The translations under genes and the position numbers were made by a program. From Parelaphostrongylus tenuis (Eukaryota; Nematoda; Chromadorea; Rhabditida; Metastrongylidae), in assembly GCA_019055375.1 (NCBI GenBank), contig JAHQIW010003962.1, forward strand, positions 62,001 to 126,000: 64,000 bases of DNA, read 5' to 3'. Positions 1 through 10,910 of this stretch are shown one piece after another (position 1 is the first letter of the stretch; every line of letters starts with the position of its first letter). Below the pieces are notes generated by a model. That model did no database searches. It was not told the origin of the DNA and was given only the letters and a program-made list of their open reading frames with translations.

Positions 1-16
1 TGTCAAAATCGTTTAG

Positions 17-2553
17 ATTCTCAGCCTCGTGGCCATGTGCATTGAGCGAACTGTAGCGACAATTCTCTCCAGCAAATACGAGAGCAATGGTATCGCTCTG
101 GGTTCGATTCTCACTGTGCTCACGGTAAGCCAGATGTTTTATCACGGTGATACAAAATCGTCACTTTCGTTCAGCTTACTGTTCTTAGAACAAAGTCAAC
201 GTCGAAAGTGTTATATAAGGATGAGGATAGTGTAAACGGCGTATATCAATCTCTGAGAGATGCACATGCACTCGTCTTCAATTGTTAACTTGTTGAGGTG
301 ATTAAATGCTATCAGGCCTTTACAATGAGTCGCGGTGGCCTCCCGCTGAACCGAGTCAGTGCTGCTTATCATCCCAGACAAGCCTGAGACCAGTCTGATA
401 AAGTCTTATCAATACCAGAGGGATGGACGGCTTGATGAGCCATGAGCGCGAGATCGAACCATTGACCTAGTGCGCGACGTAGAGCACCTCTAACCACTGC
501 GCCAGAAGCTCTTTTTGCTATATATGACATGAAGTTGCTTGAAAAGAGCAGTAAATTATAGTCCTAGTCCAAATCTAAACAAAAAAAAACCAACCAATCA
601 ACGAAAGAACCATAAATCTCTATCATTTGATAAACATAAAAACAGATCGTTGGCGCCGTTACCACAGTCAGTTATGTTTATGACATCGACGATTTTGATG
701 TAAAAGTGCTTTCGGTGGTCAACGTACCGCCGGCTGCTACGGAAAAGTTCAATCAAGTCATGATCCTGGGCATCATCATCAGCATCTTCTGCATCGTCAT
801 GTTCCACGTTTCTTCTCAAATTAATAAAAAACGATGTTCAAAGTAAGTCTTTTGGTTTTATCATTCATAGCACCCATGTTTTGCGAATTTTCGTGACTAT
901 TTATTTGAATTCAGTTGACGAAATTGAAACAGTCAGTTGAGAAATTTGTTCGCTAAGTTCTCCGTTCTTGAGATTGCAGAAGAAACCTCCGCCTTTTTTT
1001 CCAGTCCAAACAATGACGTAAGCAAATGTAAGAAGAGACGCGAAAGCAAATTTGGAAGTAAAATTAACCAGCCCTAAACAGAAACATGAAGCATTCGAGA
1101 CCAGTCCGAGCATGAATCACAGGGACAAACCACCAAAACGTCGGTCATTTCAATGAACTGTTTGGTAAAAAACTCGTATTCGTCTTCAAAAAAACAAGAA
1201 TCATTTTCTATGGATTGCATTACATAACAGTTATATTTCAATTACAGTGTAGGAGATTGGCAGCGCAGTAGCGTGATGGAGTGCATCAAAAGCATAATGC
1301 TTAAATGAGATATTGGTTCGCTTTTTTCTCAGCACTTACTTGCAAGTAAACAACTATCGCCCGAGGGCACGCCTGAGCTCGGCTTCCTTTAAGATTGCAA
1401 TGAGAACCGTTTAGATGACCTATCTACGCCATTCACAAAGACAAAGTCCTCAAGCAGCAACCGCATAAAACACGTGAGATGTCACATGCAAAATGTAGTG
1501 GGGATCCGCACAGTTAATGATAATGATGGATCGAAAAAGACTATCAATTCGAAAGTCATCGCGTAACTCCTTGAATGCCTGTGTGGTCTCCATTCACCTC
1601 TGCCAAGCTTTGATCGTTGTAGTGACGTCACGCATCTGTTGAACAGAAAAAAACCTCTGACAACACTGACCACTAATCCCCACTTATTATCACAAATTAT
1701 GTGATAATTCAGTATGTAAAAGTAATAGTAGGGATGAGGACTAGACATGCAAACAACCAGCCACGAATCTCATGAAAGCTCGGAGCGACACCTGTTCATC
1801 AATGAAAAGTCACAATTCCAGTTTGAGACGGCTAATTTAGACAATGACAGTGAACCAAATCATATTCATAGGTAGCTTTTGCGAAAAGTAGGTGCTAATA
1901 CTGTAGACAGAAAGAGCAATACCCAATCATCCCTTATGGGTGAAACACGGGTTCAACATGAGTAAGACACCTATGTTTTGCTTACTACTCAATTCTCATA
2001 GTTGTTTTTAAAGCATCATAATTTTGCGAAATAAGCGGTGGAACAATAAGAAATCTTTTGCAAGAAATCTTGTATGACCTATTAACCGGAGAGGACAGTG
2101 AGTGATCAGTAATATTGATACATTCACTGCTAATGAAATTCAGCGACGAGAAAAAAAATCATTTAAGCTAGAATGAACCCATTGTTTAACAATAAAGAGC
2201 AGATACAGATACAGCGTGTCACACAGAAACGGGAACTACTATTTAGTGACGAGCGCGTCCAGGCGATTGTCCTCTTCACATATCATTTCCGTTGGATAGT
2301 TTACTATAAAAGGGTTGAGCTCGCATTTCCTGAAGATTTCACTTAATAGTCAGGAAATGACAAGATAGAACAAAAATTCTCGAAAAATGAACATCACGAT
2401 TTAGTGAAGATTCCAGTGAAGACTATGATGTGGCGAGTCCGTTTTGGGTGATTTCACACTCAAAACATGCAGTAGTTGCGCTTGTGTCAAAGTTCACAAA
2501 TTTGGATTATATCGTTTGTCGTCATCAGAACAGTATATTGTTAGTAATGCAGG

Positions 2554-2598
<45 letters not shown>

Positions 2599-3906
2599 TT
2601 AGAGTAAGACAGCATGCACACTGAAACAGCCAGCATGATTTAAATGAAGCGGAAGCCAAGTTAAAAGGTTGATTCTCCTATAATCACTTTGTGATGAGCG
2701 GGTTCAAGCTGACGTGAACTCAGTTTAAAGCCAAAAAAACATTCATTTTATATACATGTCGACAGGCCCCTGTGCGAATTAGCTAAACTATTTGAGGACT
2801 CTAAAGTGCGTCGAGCGAATGATGACTATGAGACACAAATTATAGGTAGCTTTGTTGTTCTATGAAGGATGTTGTCTATAACGATCAAGTGAAGCCCTTC
2901 GTAACACCTTACTATTCAATAAATGGAGGTTTTGTCACATGTATATCTGTCCTTTCAACATTCTCAGTTTCAGCAAAATAAATGCTACAATTATTGATTG
3001 AAAAAAGATTTATAAAAAATTCACAAAAAATGAAACTTTACAACATTCAGGGGCACTGCGTCGCTTACGTATTGTTATCAGACGCGCGAGAACGTTGTTA
3101 CCACACAATTCGCTACTCACATCGCCACTATTCAACTGTGAGTCGAATAAAGTCCAGGACTTCTCAGTCAAAAATTTTTTCACAACAAACTGAAGTTTGT
3201 GTAATCGATTGTCCGGTTTTTCTCTGCTGTATAAATAGATCCTCACTGGAATAGCGGCGACTTCAAAAGAGTATTGAGATATGTGATGTGTCCTGGCAGC
3301 TCAAAGAATTCCTTATATTCAGCCATTGAGGTGCTAGTAAATCTTGTTCAAAACCGCTTGATAACGTTTCAACAAGTACGTTGTTTTCGGAGCGAATTAG
3401 TTACAAATGTAAAGCGTCTCATAAACATTCCTTCAATGAATGCGAAGCCGTCGAAGCGTCAGCCATCAATTTGGAAGAAATGTTTCCAAAAACTTTTTAT
3501 GAGATATTTCTCTTCTTCCACATAACGTGACGAGGTTTTTAGTTTTAGATTGTTCTTCGTTTTCTACGCAGCTAGCGGCCTCTTCATTAGAGTGTATGGC
3601 CCGCAGCTCTTCGCAAATAACAATAAATTGTTCACCTCTGTTCGTCAAATATGTTATGTAGGAATTTTTTCCAACTGCAAAGATCATATAAAATCACAGT
3701 TTCGTTTTCTAACTAATTTATTTTAGACGGTCCCGATTTTTGTGGTTGTGCTACCGATCTATTCAATGCGTAGATTGACGTACTACCGCTTGAATAGGAC
3801 TAACAGTATTCGATCAATGGTGATGATGGAATGTCGTGGTTCCGCTGGCATTCAGAACTATGAGGAGGCTATTAACAGAGCGTGGCAACTTGCTCGCCTA
3901 AAATGA
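17..3906 (+). CDS. Srab-like 7TM chemoreceptor A, 5' part outside the window
   Basis: Predicted G-protein-coupled chemoreceptor of the nematode Sra superfamily, acting in sensory-neuron membranes. Five coding exons are visible: 17-124, 646-842, 3051-3137, 3549-3657 and 3727-3906. All have AG/GT borders and compatible phases (0, 0, 2, 2, 0), with no internal stop. The first visible exon carries the TM3-end motif MCIERTVAT...KYESNG. The second spans TM4-TM5 and ends in an INKK stretch. The third carries YQTREN (the family's LS-RYQ-EN motif, here CYQ), the fourth is TM6, and the last is TM7 with a tail containing NYEEAI and a final tryptophan region, ending in TGA at 3904-3906. Exon lengths equal those of receptors C and D. 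The 3' exons of a working gene are likely, but TM1-TM3 cannot be checked. The third intron (2.2 kb) is full of repeats. Srab is the best family guess; Sre or Srb cannot be excluded. Confidence 0.8.
272..510 (-). repeat. tRNA-derived SINE-like repeat, family S1, copy 1
   Basis: Read on the - strand it starts GGCGCAGTGGTTAGAGG and has a tRNA T-loop/B-box-like GGTTCGATCTC, then a non-tRNA body with a CTGGTCTCAGGCTTGTCTGG block and a GGAGGCCACCGCGA block. The same order occurs on the + strand at 31301-31550, and the 3' part alone at 40383-40485. The tRNA-like head plus shared unrelated tail is the layout of a SINE. It lies in the intron of receptor A between 124 and 646. Confidence 0.65.
1243..1720 (+). 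repeat. tRNA-like short repeat, family S2, copy 1
   Basis: Begins with GGCAGCGCAGTAGCGTGATGG and shares a block order of several hundred bases with 15378-15790. Common blocks are GAGCTCGGCTTCCTTTAAG (GAGCTCGG near 1376), an AAACACGTGAGATGT block and the block around GTAGTGACGTCACGC. A diverged head recurs at 35047. It lies inside the long intron of receptor A. Tentatively a SINE because of the tRNA-like head; no poly-A tail is obvious. Confidence 0.5.
2555..2594. repeat. (TA)n microsatellite
   Basis: About 40 bases of uninterrupted alternating T and A in the intron of receptor A. Similar runs occur at 15837-15874, 28324-28354 and 37255-37283. Confidence 0.95.
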
Positions 3907-4480
3907 AGTTCCCACTTCACAACGTCTTTCTTTGAAAATCGCTATCGAAGTGAAATGTTGGATATTGCGAAGCAGTTTCGTTTACACACTAGTTACAATA
4001 AATATGTAAGCTAGTCTTTACAAAAGCTCTTGGAAGCAGATTTATGAACGAATTGATATTTTCTCTCAGAAAGCTCATGCCGATGCACGCTAGGCTTCTC
4101 TGAGTCTTATTGAATGTCTCAGGTCATCAATGTCATGTCAAAAAATGACGCTATCCAAAAATATTTTACAAATAAATGACTGGCCACCATCAACCTTGAA
4201 GCTCTTCTTTTGTGGTTTCGACAAGTCCATCTTCGTACCTTTATTAACAGCGTTTGGAGGTTACTACAACCAAAAACAGCTCCCGGGAATGCTGATGGCT
4301 GGCAGCATGCAGACAAGATTACTAACCCCTAAAGGACGACGTGTACCATCTGAGGTACACGAATGTTTGAAGGCCTTTCTCGCTATGCAAAACTTCTCCC
4401 GTAGACACTTTGTTGTCATTCAAAAGCTTAAGTCTGTGCGACTGAAAAACTTGTCTGATTTTTCTTTTAATTACATTATG
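3907..4480. other. 3' flank of receptor A, shared with the 3' flank of receptor C
   Basis: No gene seen. The piece around 4075-4140 (GCCGATGCACGCTAGGC..., then GATGTCTCAGG-like, TGTCACGTCAA-like) and the piece around 4250-4310 match 33145-33200 and 33565-33615 in the same order. The receptor duplication therefore included downstream DNA. Confidence 0.5.
3997..4002 (+). promoter_or_regulatory. candidate polyadenylation signal of receptor A
   Basis: AATAAA lies 91 nt after the stop codon of receptor A. The aligned positions downstream of B and C read AATAAG and AATAGG, so it is not conserved. A plausible but unproven 3' end signal. Confidence 0.35.
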
Positions 4481-4489
4481 CCCATTAAT

Positions 4490-5040
4490 ATAGAGTGGTG
4501 TGCAAAAACGTATGCATCAGTTGAGAATCGAACCCACATTTCACTCTATCCGGAAGCGCGTGCTGAACCGTTGCACCTTCAGAAAGGCGACGAATCTCGT
4601 GAGAAGACAGACTCAGGCAGCATGATGGATGCAGGGAGGCGAGCCCAGATGGTTTTATAGTGATAACGATAATAAAAGTGATAATGATGATGATCACAGT
4701 GATGATAGTGATAGTGCTTAGTGATAACGATGATGGTGACAATGATAGCGGCAGTGATAACAATGATAATGATGATAGTGGTAGTGATAGTGATAGCTTC
4801 CTAGTAAGTGGTTGCCCAAACCCATGGCGTACTCCCCTCTGCTTTTGTTGTCACTCTCAGTTTTACCCCGGTCTCAATCACCTACCGAGACGGCGACGTG
4901 GACTAAAGGCGCTCGCTGCAAAAGAGCGCAGGCACAACGACAGTTTCGCACAGAGACACGTACGCCACGACTAACGAATACCGCGAACGCGACGGCGCGA
5001 CGCCCCATGCCTATAATGGAATTGTCCGACATCAAAAACG
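4490..5040. repeat. composite repeat: tRNA-like head, GAT minisatellite, conserved tail (copy 1)
   Basis: Three parts in order. (1) 4490-4650 contains, on the - strand, a tRNA-like block with GTGGGTTCGATTCTC and then a GATGGATGCAGGGAGGCGAG block. (2) 4656-4796 is a GATAATGATGATAGTG-type minisatellite. (3) 4797-5030 starts with AGCTTCCTAGTAAGTGGTTG and includes CAATCACCTACCGAGACGGC. The same three-part order is at 60940-62170 with a much longer middle. Open frames through the middle are low-complexity Asp/Ser/Asn runs and are not taken as genes. Confidence 0.7.
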
Positions 5041-6008
5041 ATTGCTAATGCTGCACGAGTGTCGTTGTGTGCCAGAGCAGCATTTGAACCCAAATGATAC
5101 TCATGTAGCATCAACAGTCGTTTTTGCTCTTTTGCGCTCGTCACAGGTCCATCTTAGAACAAATGTACTAGTGTCGTATTTAGAAGTAATCGCAGGAAGC
5201 TGCTCTAAACGGTAGCGAAAACGAAAGCTGAAACGCATGAAAAACATTCAGCAAAAACGAAAAGTCCGAAAAATTTTTTTTGTCAAGCCAATGCTTACGC
5301 AAAAGTGCTTTTGTTTTTTCTTTGTGTTCAGCAAACTAAGCTGAAAAACTGCTTGTGCAAATTTAATAATTACTCGGAATGTGGCTTCTTGAAAGTACAA
5401 TCTTAAAAATGACGTTTAGCACGACTATCAGAAAATTAGTAATAATAATCTGATTAGCGTGGAAGTATTGGAAATAGGTGGAGGAAAGACGGCATGTTTT
5501 CGACATTACAAGAGTACATAAGAAAGGCGTCTTAATTGATGGCTCAAAAAAAAGATAAAACGGAAATGCCGAAAAACATCTTGCCTCATGCATAAGAAGG
5601 ATGTGCTATGTAGTTGAAAAGAAACATTGGTGAAATCAGCAAGTGATCATTGGCGGTGGCGACCAAATGAATGGTATCCCGGATGTTTTGATTTTTCATT
5701 TCCAACTCAAAAAAGCAACTATAAACGAATTACTTCTTGCGTGTACTCTGGCGAGAGACCAAAAATCGTGGTAGGCTTCGTCAAACAGATATCCGGACAC
5801 GCAATCGGGCATAAGTATTCCACTGATGAATGAGATCTCTATCAAGGTTCTCTTCGACTATAAAATATAATCCTCCGCACACGTTTTTTCCAAAAGTGAC
5901 ACATTGTGAAAAATGTATTCTTGAATTATACTCTGATAATATCGCCGAGAAAGGTGATAAAAAGTTAGAAAAGCGATCTTATTCCAAGAGCGAGCTTGTA
6001 TTGAAAAG

Positions 6009-6530
6009 TAAATATTCAGGTACTTCTTCTAACAACTCCCAAGACCGACTGTCTATTAACCTCGGCATGCTTCAGTATGATTCTTGATTTTCTTCTTAGA
6101 GCAGAACACGAGGTGTTACATTAAACTTTATTCGAAGTACCTGAATAAATCCAACCATAAACCGCAGGGAGGAATGCCTTGTAAACACTCGTGATATGAG
6201 CCAGTATATAAGACTGTTGTTTTGATGGGTAGGGTGCATTACGAGCCTATGTGTCTCTCTTGCCGGTGATCTCCACTTGGATCATCTAGTGGAACACATA
6301 TAAAAAGTGGTGAGTATGTTGAGTGTTGATTTTTGCTTGATGAGATTGAAATCTAGGTCTGGTGATTTTCTCTAAAGAAGTAATGGAGGTGTTTGACTGA
6401 TTGTATTGCAAACATTTTGACCTTTCCAGGCTCTGAAGAAGGCGAACTGCCGAAACGTCAGCCATCGAATAAAGTTTAGTGTAACACTCGTGTTCTGCTC
6501 TAAGAAGAAAATCAAGAATAAATATTCAGG
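6009..6530 (+). mobile_element. 498-bp inverted-repeat insertion with 12-bp target duplication, possibly Penelope-derived
   Basis: The element (6021-6518) is flanked by two copies of TAAATATTCAGG (6009-6020 and 6519-6530). The matching site in unit 2 (near 21500) has a single TAAATATTCAG and no insert, so this is a clean occupied/empty pair. Near-identical inverted arms of about 52 bases lie at 6081-6133 and 6467-6518. The interior has a CTGAAGAAGGC...GCCGAAACGTC motif (6433-6460) like the one behind the Penelope-like element at 25126-25153. No coding sequence. Related pieces are at 14950-15260, 30830-31240 and, as an inverted pair, at 40930-41430. Confidence 0.7.
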
Positions 6531-7338
6531 CTAAATCAGCATTCTTCTTGCTAAAGATACTCTTGCAAAACTCGTTTCAGCATTGATGCAACTTTTTGCA
6601 GCGATAATGTTCTTAGAATCAAAATTCTACAAAATCCGTAATGAGATTGAGAAAGTGGGCGGATTACACCAAGGGCAAAATGTTATTTTCTTTTTGTTAG
6701 TAGAGCATATTATGTATGTCTTTCCATGAAAAAGCTTGATGTGTAGATCAACATATTACAAGAAATCGAATAACCAGAAAAACGTGATAAATAAGAAAAA
6801 ATGCATTGTGAAACAGTGAAAATGTGTTCGTCTTTGCAAAGATGTTTTCTTCACACGCAGACATAGGCAATTTTTCAAAGCTTGCTTGATCGCTTATCAA
6901 AAAATCTTTTCGCGAAAGTTTCCATTGTGTTCCTCCATCTTTCTGCAGAGAGAAATTGATTCTATTACAAAAAGTCACTCATAATTACCAACGATCCCTA
7001 TCCGAAAATCAACTAACAAGCAAGCTACTTTGGGTGTGGATCGTTATCTTTTCTTTACTTACAGCGATCTATAAAAAGTCTTCTCAAAAATTAATTTATA
7101 CCGCATTATTGTCGAGATTTTAGTATCGAATGTTTACCGAAAGTTTAGCGCTAGACGATCCACAGAAGTCAGCCGAGAAAACAAAACAAATCAAGTATAA
7201 AGCACAATTTTTTTCGCTGCTAATAAGTTGTGAAAGTTATGTCCTGTTTCCTGAAAGCATTAATTTACAGATGTTATTTGCGAGGCTCGCTATCTTGCAC
7301 TTCGTTGCATATGCGTCATTTGCCTATTAAGCCTTCAC

Positions 7339-7965
7339 AATGGAACTGTTCATAAAAGAAATTTGTCTGCTGCTCCACTTCCATTACAAACTGGGTGTCA
7401 ACGCTTCTGAGGCTCATCGACAAATCTGCAAGGTGTATGGTGACGAAATTTGAGATGTTCGTACAGTTCAGCGTTGGTGCAAGATATTCTGTGAAGAAGG
7501 AGACCGATTGACCAACAAGCTAAGAGAGGACACTCGATGACTTTCCACTCTATTGCGAGATCTCGAACCGTGTCTGTCAAAAGTTGAAAAGTTGCCCCCA
7601 ATCAATCTTTGCACGACAGCGCGCAATGTCACACAATAAGCGCGACGAAGAATTACTTGACAGGCTTCGGATGAAAGGTTTTGGAGTATCTGCCGTACAG
7701 CCCGGACTTAGAATCGACTGGCTATCACTTATTCCTTTTGATCAAACACTTTTTGAGAAACAAGAAGTTCCAAAATGTTCCCAAAACTGAGCAATATCTT
7801 CAAATTTTCTCCATATCAAAGGATCGCGAGTTCTACCGTGGCAGGCCCTTTGTGCTGCCAAATGTGGCAGAACTGTTATGTTTTGGAAGGAGACCATTTT
7901 GACTATCAATTGGTCTTTGATTTGAGCTTGAAGGCTGTTCAAATAAATTCTTTCCAAGATTTTGG
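7339..7965 (+). pseudogene. mariner transposase relic M1
   Basis: Remains of a mariner-family DNA transposase. The N-terminal DNA-binding segment reads MELFIKEICLLLHFHYKLG, followed by VNASEAHRQICKVYG and, in another frame, VRTVQRW. The middle of the catalytic domain is missing. The C-terminal part has LHDSAQCHT (family HDNARPH) near 7603, an in-frame stop after GFG, then LEYLPYSPDL with the last catalytic Asp, and FSISKDREFYRG. Frameshifts, stops and deletion of the first catalytic Asp region make it dead. The copy at 22940-23430 shares the stop after GFG, so it was broken before the segment duplicated. Confidence 0.8.
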
Positions 7966-8019
7966 AAGTAGGAGAAAACTTTTTCCACAACTTATTGCTA
8001 TGAAGTAAAAAGGTTTATC

Positions 8020-8190
8020 AAGAAATTTAGCACATTATCTAAACCATCAAGAATCAAGCTTACGAGTATTAAAAAAGAAGTCCAAAAATTCTTTTGTCCA
8101 GCAGGAAAGGCCTTCAAACAAGCATGTGCCAACACAGGTACACATCGTCGCGGACGGGTTGAAATGACTCTCTTAACAAGAAAACTCATC
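8020..8190 (+). repeat. dispersed non-coding repeat next to mariner relic, copy 1
   Basis: The block with CAGCAGGAAAGGCCTTCAAACA and TACACATCGTCGCGG recurs downstream of the second mariner relic (23560-23740) and, more diverged, at 38700-38840. It is part of the segment that was duplicated at least three times. No coding potential seen. Confidence 0.5.
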
Positions 8191-8299
8191 CATTCATTTC
8201 CTCAGAATGGTATGTGTATTTGTTTTGTTTTAATACCCATTTCATGTCGCTTTCAACTTTTGTTTTTCTGCTATTTTATTTCCACTCATATTTTCAATT

Positions 8300-9060
8300 A
8301 ACCGTATAATGTCTCGCTACAAAAGATGTTGATCAAGATATCTTTACTCCAAAGCAATCTAGGTTTCACCATACCGTAATAAACATACAGCAATTGTATT
8401 TTTTCACCAAATCCTAGTAATTTGTAAATGCTCCCGAAGAAGAATTTGCTAAGTAAGATTGGTGAAATTTCGCTGAATTTTTGGAAATTTGCTAATCTGT
8501 AATTTGAGTTTGGTGATTTCGAGTGACGATTCGACGGTGCAATATAAGGAGGGTAAGACTTGTAAGGTGAAAGCTCGTAAATCCTCCTACCTCTGCTCAT
8601 TTATGGCGTTTTTGATAGCGTCGAACGTTATCACGCACAAAATCACTATGCCGTGTCTTACGGTCCATTCCGATCGATTCGTCTGCAGTTAATAGTTTGA
8701 TTTGATTAATTGTTCTTAACGAAGTGAGTCTGCATTAACCGCGCATTTCATCAGATTTCATTCACTCGTATTAAAAGACACCTCTCTGATCCCACCAAAT
8801 GCACACCTAACCTTCTTTCCGTAAATCGTTTCCGTTTTGCAGCAAATTTGCTAGTTGTTTGGGGTCGCTCCATAACTGTTTGCACCTTGGAATGTCAAAA
8901 TAAATTTACTTTCGTTTCCGGTTATTGTGCGATACAAAAAAGCTTTTCTTTTCGTCGGACTTTCTTCAAATCAAATATAAAATACAAAGCATACCGCAGA
9001 TAGCGCTTTACGTACACAAAATCGTTGTCTTCAAATGCTATGAAAAATCCTCATTCAAAA
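8300..9060. other. stretch without recognised gene
   Basis: AT-rich DNA present in unit 1 with no clear counterpart in unit 2, where the Penelope-like element occupies this position. The open frames are short and resemble nothing I know. No further signal seen. Confidence 0.4.
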
Positions 9061-9069
9061 TGCCTGATA

Positions 9070-9300
9070 TTCATTTTTGAGCCATGCATGTGGTGTCTTG
9101 TGGCACTTATACAGCACTATGCATGCAGTACTTGTAATTCGTCTTTTGACCTCGTAAGTTGCACGGTGCGGTTTCGTTCACTCAGTTCCTCGGAGATCTA
9201 CCCCCTACATAGAATAACCGACAAAGATTTTTCACACGCGCTGTCAAATGATAAAATCACCAAATGGGAAGCGCTGTACACTTGATTACACTTGGCTAAT
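9070..9300 (+). repeat. R9 dispersed repeat, copy 1
   Basis: A family of about 200-240 bases: GGCACTTATACAG, a CCTCGTAAGTTGCACGGTG block, a GGAGATCTACCCC block, a CGACGACGAACG-type block, an AAATCACCAAATG block and CGATTGCTCGTGG-type end. Other copies: 9435-9615 (+), 9625-9805 (-), 26290-26465 (+), 43935-44090 (+), 47820-48060 (+), 51050-51275 (+), 51410-51560 (-), 52215-52430 (+) and a piece at 61265-61350. It shares its first half with the fold-back elements at 26.5 and 33.3 kb. No coding sequence; probably a non-autonomous DNA element. Confidence 0.65.
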
Positions 9301-9434
9301 GATCGCAAAATTTCATATTTTTCGTTTCGAGTAAATCTTGAGATCACGCTCATATTTCGATAGATATCATAAATATTGTTAAGCTATGAGTGTCTGTTAT
9401 GGGCACATATCCAGTATATTACAGATATTTCGCC

Positions 9435-9615
9435 TTCCAGCCTCCTGAGTTGCACTGTGCCTTTTCGTCCATTCGATTCCTCGGGGATCTAGCACTCATT
9501 CAGAGTAACCGACGACGAACGTTTTAGAAGCACCGTTAAGCGATAAAACCACCAAATGGGCGATGTTTTGAAACACTCGAAACGAATGGCGTGATAATTT
9601 ACGATTACCAGCTAA
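9435..9615 (+). repeat. R9 dispersed repeat, copy 2
   Basis: Same block order as 9070-9300, including CTCGGGGATCTAGCACTCA and ACCACCAAATGGGCG. It lies immediately before a copy in the opposite orientation. Confidence 0.6.
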
Positions 9616-9624
9616 GAACCAGCG

Positions 9625-9805
9625 AGTATACAACGCTGCCTCATCGTTGATTTTATAACTTGTCGTCTCGTGTGAGAAGTTGTTGTCGACTCCCCTATAT
9701 AGGGATGGATCTGCGAGGAGCTAACTGATCGAAATGGCAGCGTGCAACTGATGTGGCTGGAAGGATGAAACGCGTGTGTTTCACTGTCTAAGTGCCCACA
9801 ACAGA
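9625..9805 (-). repeat. R9 dispersed repeat, copy 3 (inverted)
   Basis: Reads as the family on the - strand: CCTATATAGGGGAGTCGACAA, CTCGCAGATCCATCC and GTTGCACGCTGCC. With 9435-9615 it forms a near-palindrome. Confidence 0.6.
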
Positions 9806-10077
9806 CTATGCGCATCGCTTAGAAGTGTTTATCAGGCATACTGAAAAATGATTTTGCTTCGAGATAACATTCGAAAGGAAAGGCAGTATTAAGACTTTTT
9901 GTATATAAAAAACGTATAGATAAATAGCGCTTTTAAGGCACTTTTATGGAAAGAAAAAGAATTCGCGCATTAGCTTCACTATTATTACAGCAAAAAATCA
10001 GTAAACGGCGAAGTCATATCTGTACACCTAATAAATGGATGGCTCAACCACATTCTTTGAACAAAAGTATAGCTTCT

Positions 10078-10350
10078 TTATGTGGTGAAAAAAACTGCAG
10101 TATTTTCAACTAAGTAGAAATAGCCATGTTTAACTGCCAAAATTTCTGATTTCTCCTTTGAACGTCTTTTGAAATATGGAATAAGCCACGGTTCAATTTT
10201 TCCTGACAGATCAGCAGCCTCCACTATCTTCCCGATGATGCTATTCTTCTTGTTGATAATTGCCTTGGAGAATGCTAGAAATGTGAAGACGCATTGTTCA
10301 GATATAAAGTCGTTTCCAGCTCCAAGCTTTAGAACCGAACCGTTGATCAT
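10078..10350 (-). pseudogene. unrecognised conserved reading frame in unit 1
   Basis: Open for about 90 codons on the - strand, with a SIIGKIVEAADLSG stretch followed by EPWLIPYFKRR. The duplicated copy at 25790-25985 keeps related residues (a LVLDL-GGNG-like start and an LIPYFKRR-like end) but has a stop, so it is decayed. I do not recognise the family. It could be one exon of a gene or part of a transposon; retention of a frame in one copy is the only support. Confidence 0.3.
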
Positions 10351-10574
10351 GATGTTTTTCTACCCTCATCGTTCATGCTTTCTTAAGTGCCCACAACACT
10401 GAGTGTAAAGATGAAGAAGATGGTGATAACTTTTATAATGATTCACCACAAGTCACGAGGTTGATATTCGATTGAGCAAAAAGTTGTGTAAAACTTTTTA
10501 AAGTTTCATTTTTCGACATCTCTGTGTCGTTTTTCACTGATATTTATGCACCTATTTATCTAGTATATTAATTT

Positions 10575-10910
10575 CGGCTCTACAATGCCTATTGAACAGT
10601 ATGATTTGCGTGTGTTGATCCGCCGTTATTGCGGAAATGATTTTACGATTATGTGAGCAGTCGGTAAGAATAATGAGGGCGATTGTGGTGGTACAGCGAC
10701 GGAAGCGACTGTGGCTAGACAGTTTAAGGTATTCCAAGAAGACATTTCAAATCAGTTGAATTTGGGAGGTGTTAAGAACTGAGACAGTGTGTTAATGAGA
10801 ACTAATGAGGAGTTATTCAGATGTTCAAATCTCATTTTGTCTGGATTGGGTGTTATACGAATCCAAATCGCCAAAGCAACATTTCGCATCTCAAAAGGGG
10901 CACAACAAAT
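10575..10910 (+). pseudogene. possible mariner transposase N-terminus, relic
   Basis: Begins MPIEQYDLRVLIRR. After a stop come TEATVARQFKVFQ-like residues, resembling the paired helix-turn-helix start of mariner transposases (an (E)LR-L opening, later TV-RWFK-F). The unit 2 copy (26205-26275 plus 26835-27070) reads STTVICFKRFKAE. Several stops and no catalytic part. The family call is uncertain. Confidence 0.35.

Noticed and set aside
4130..4660. 176-codon frame, the longest in the window
   Set aside because: It runs across receptor 3' flank, a tRNA-like repeat read backwards and the repeat head. The composition changes at each border and no family is recognisable.
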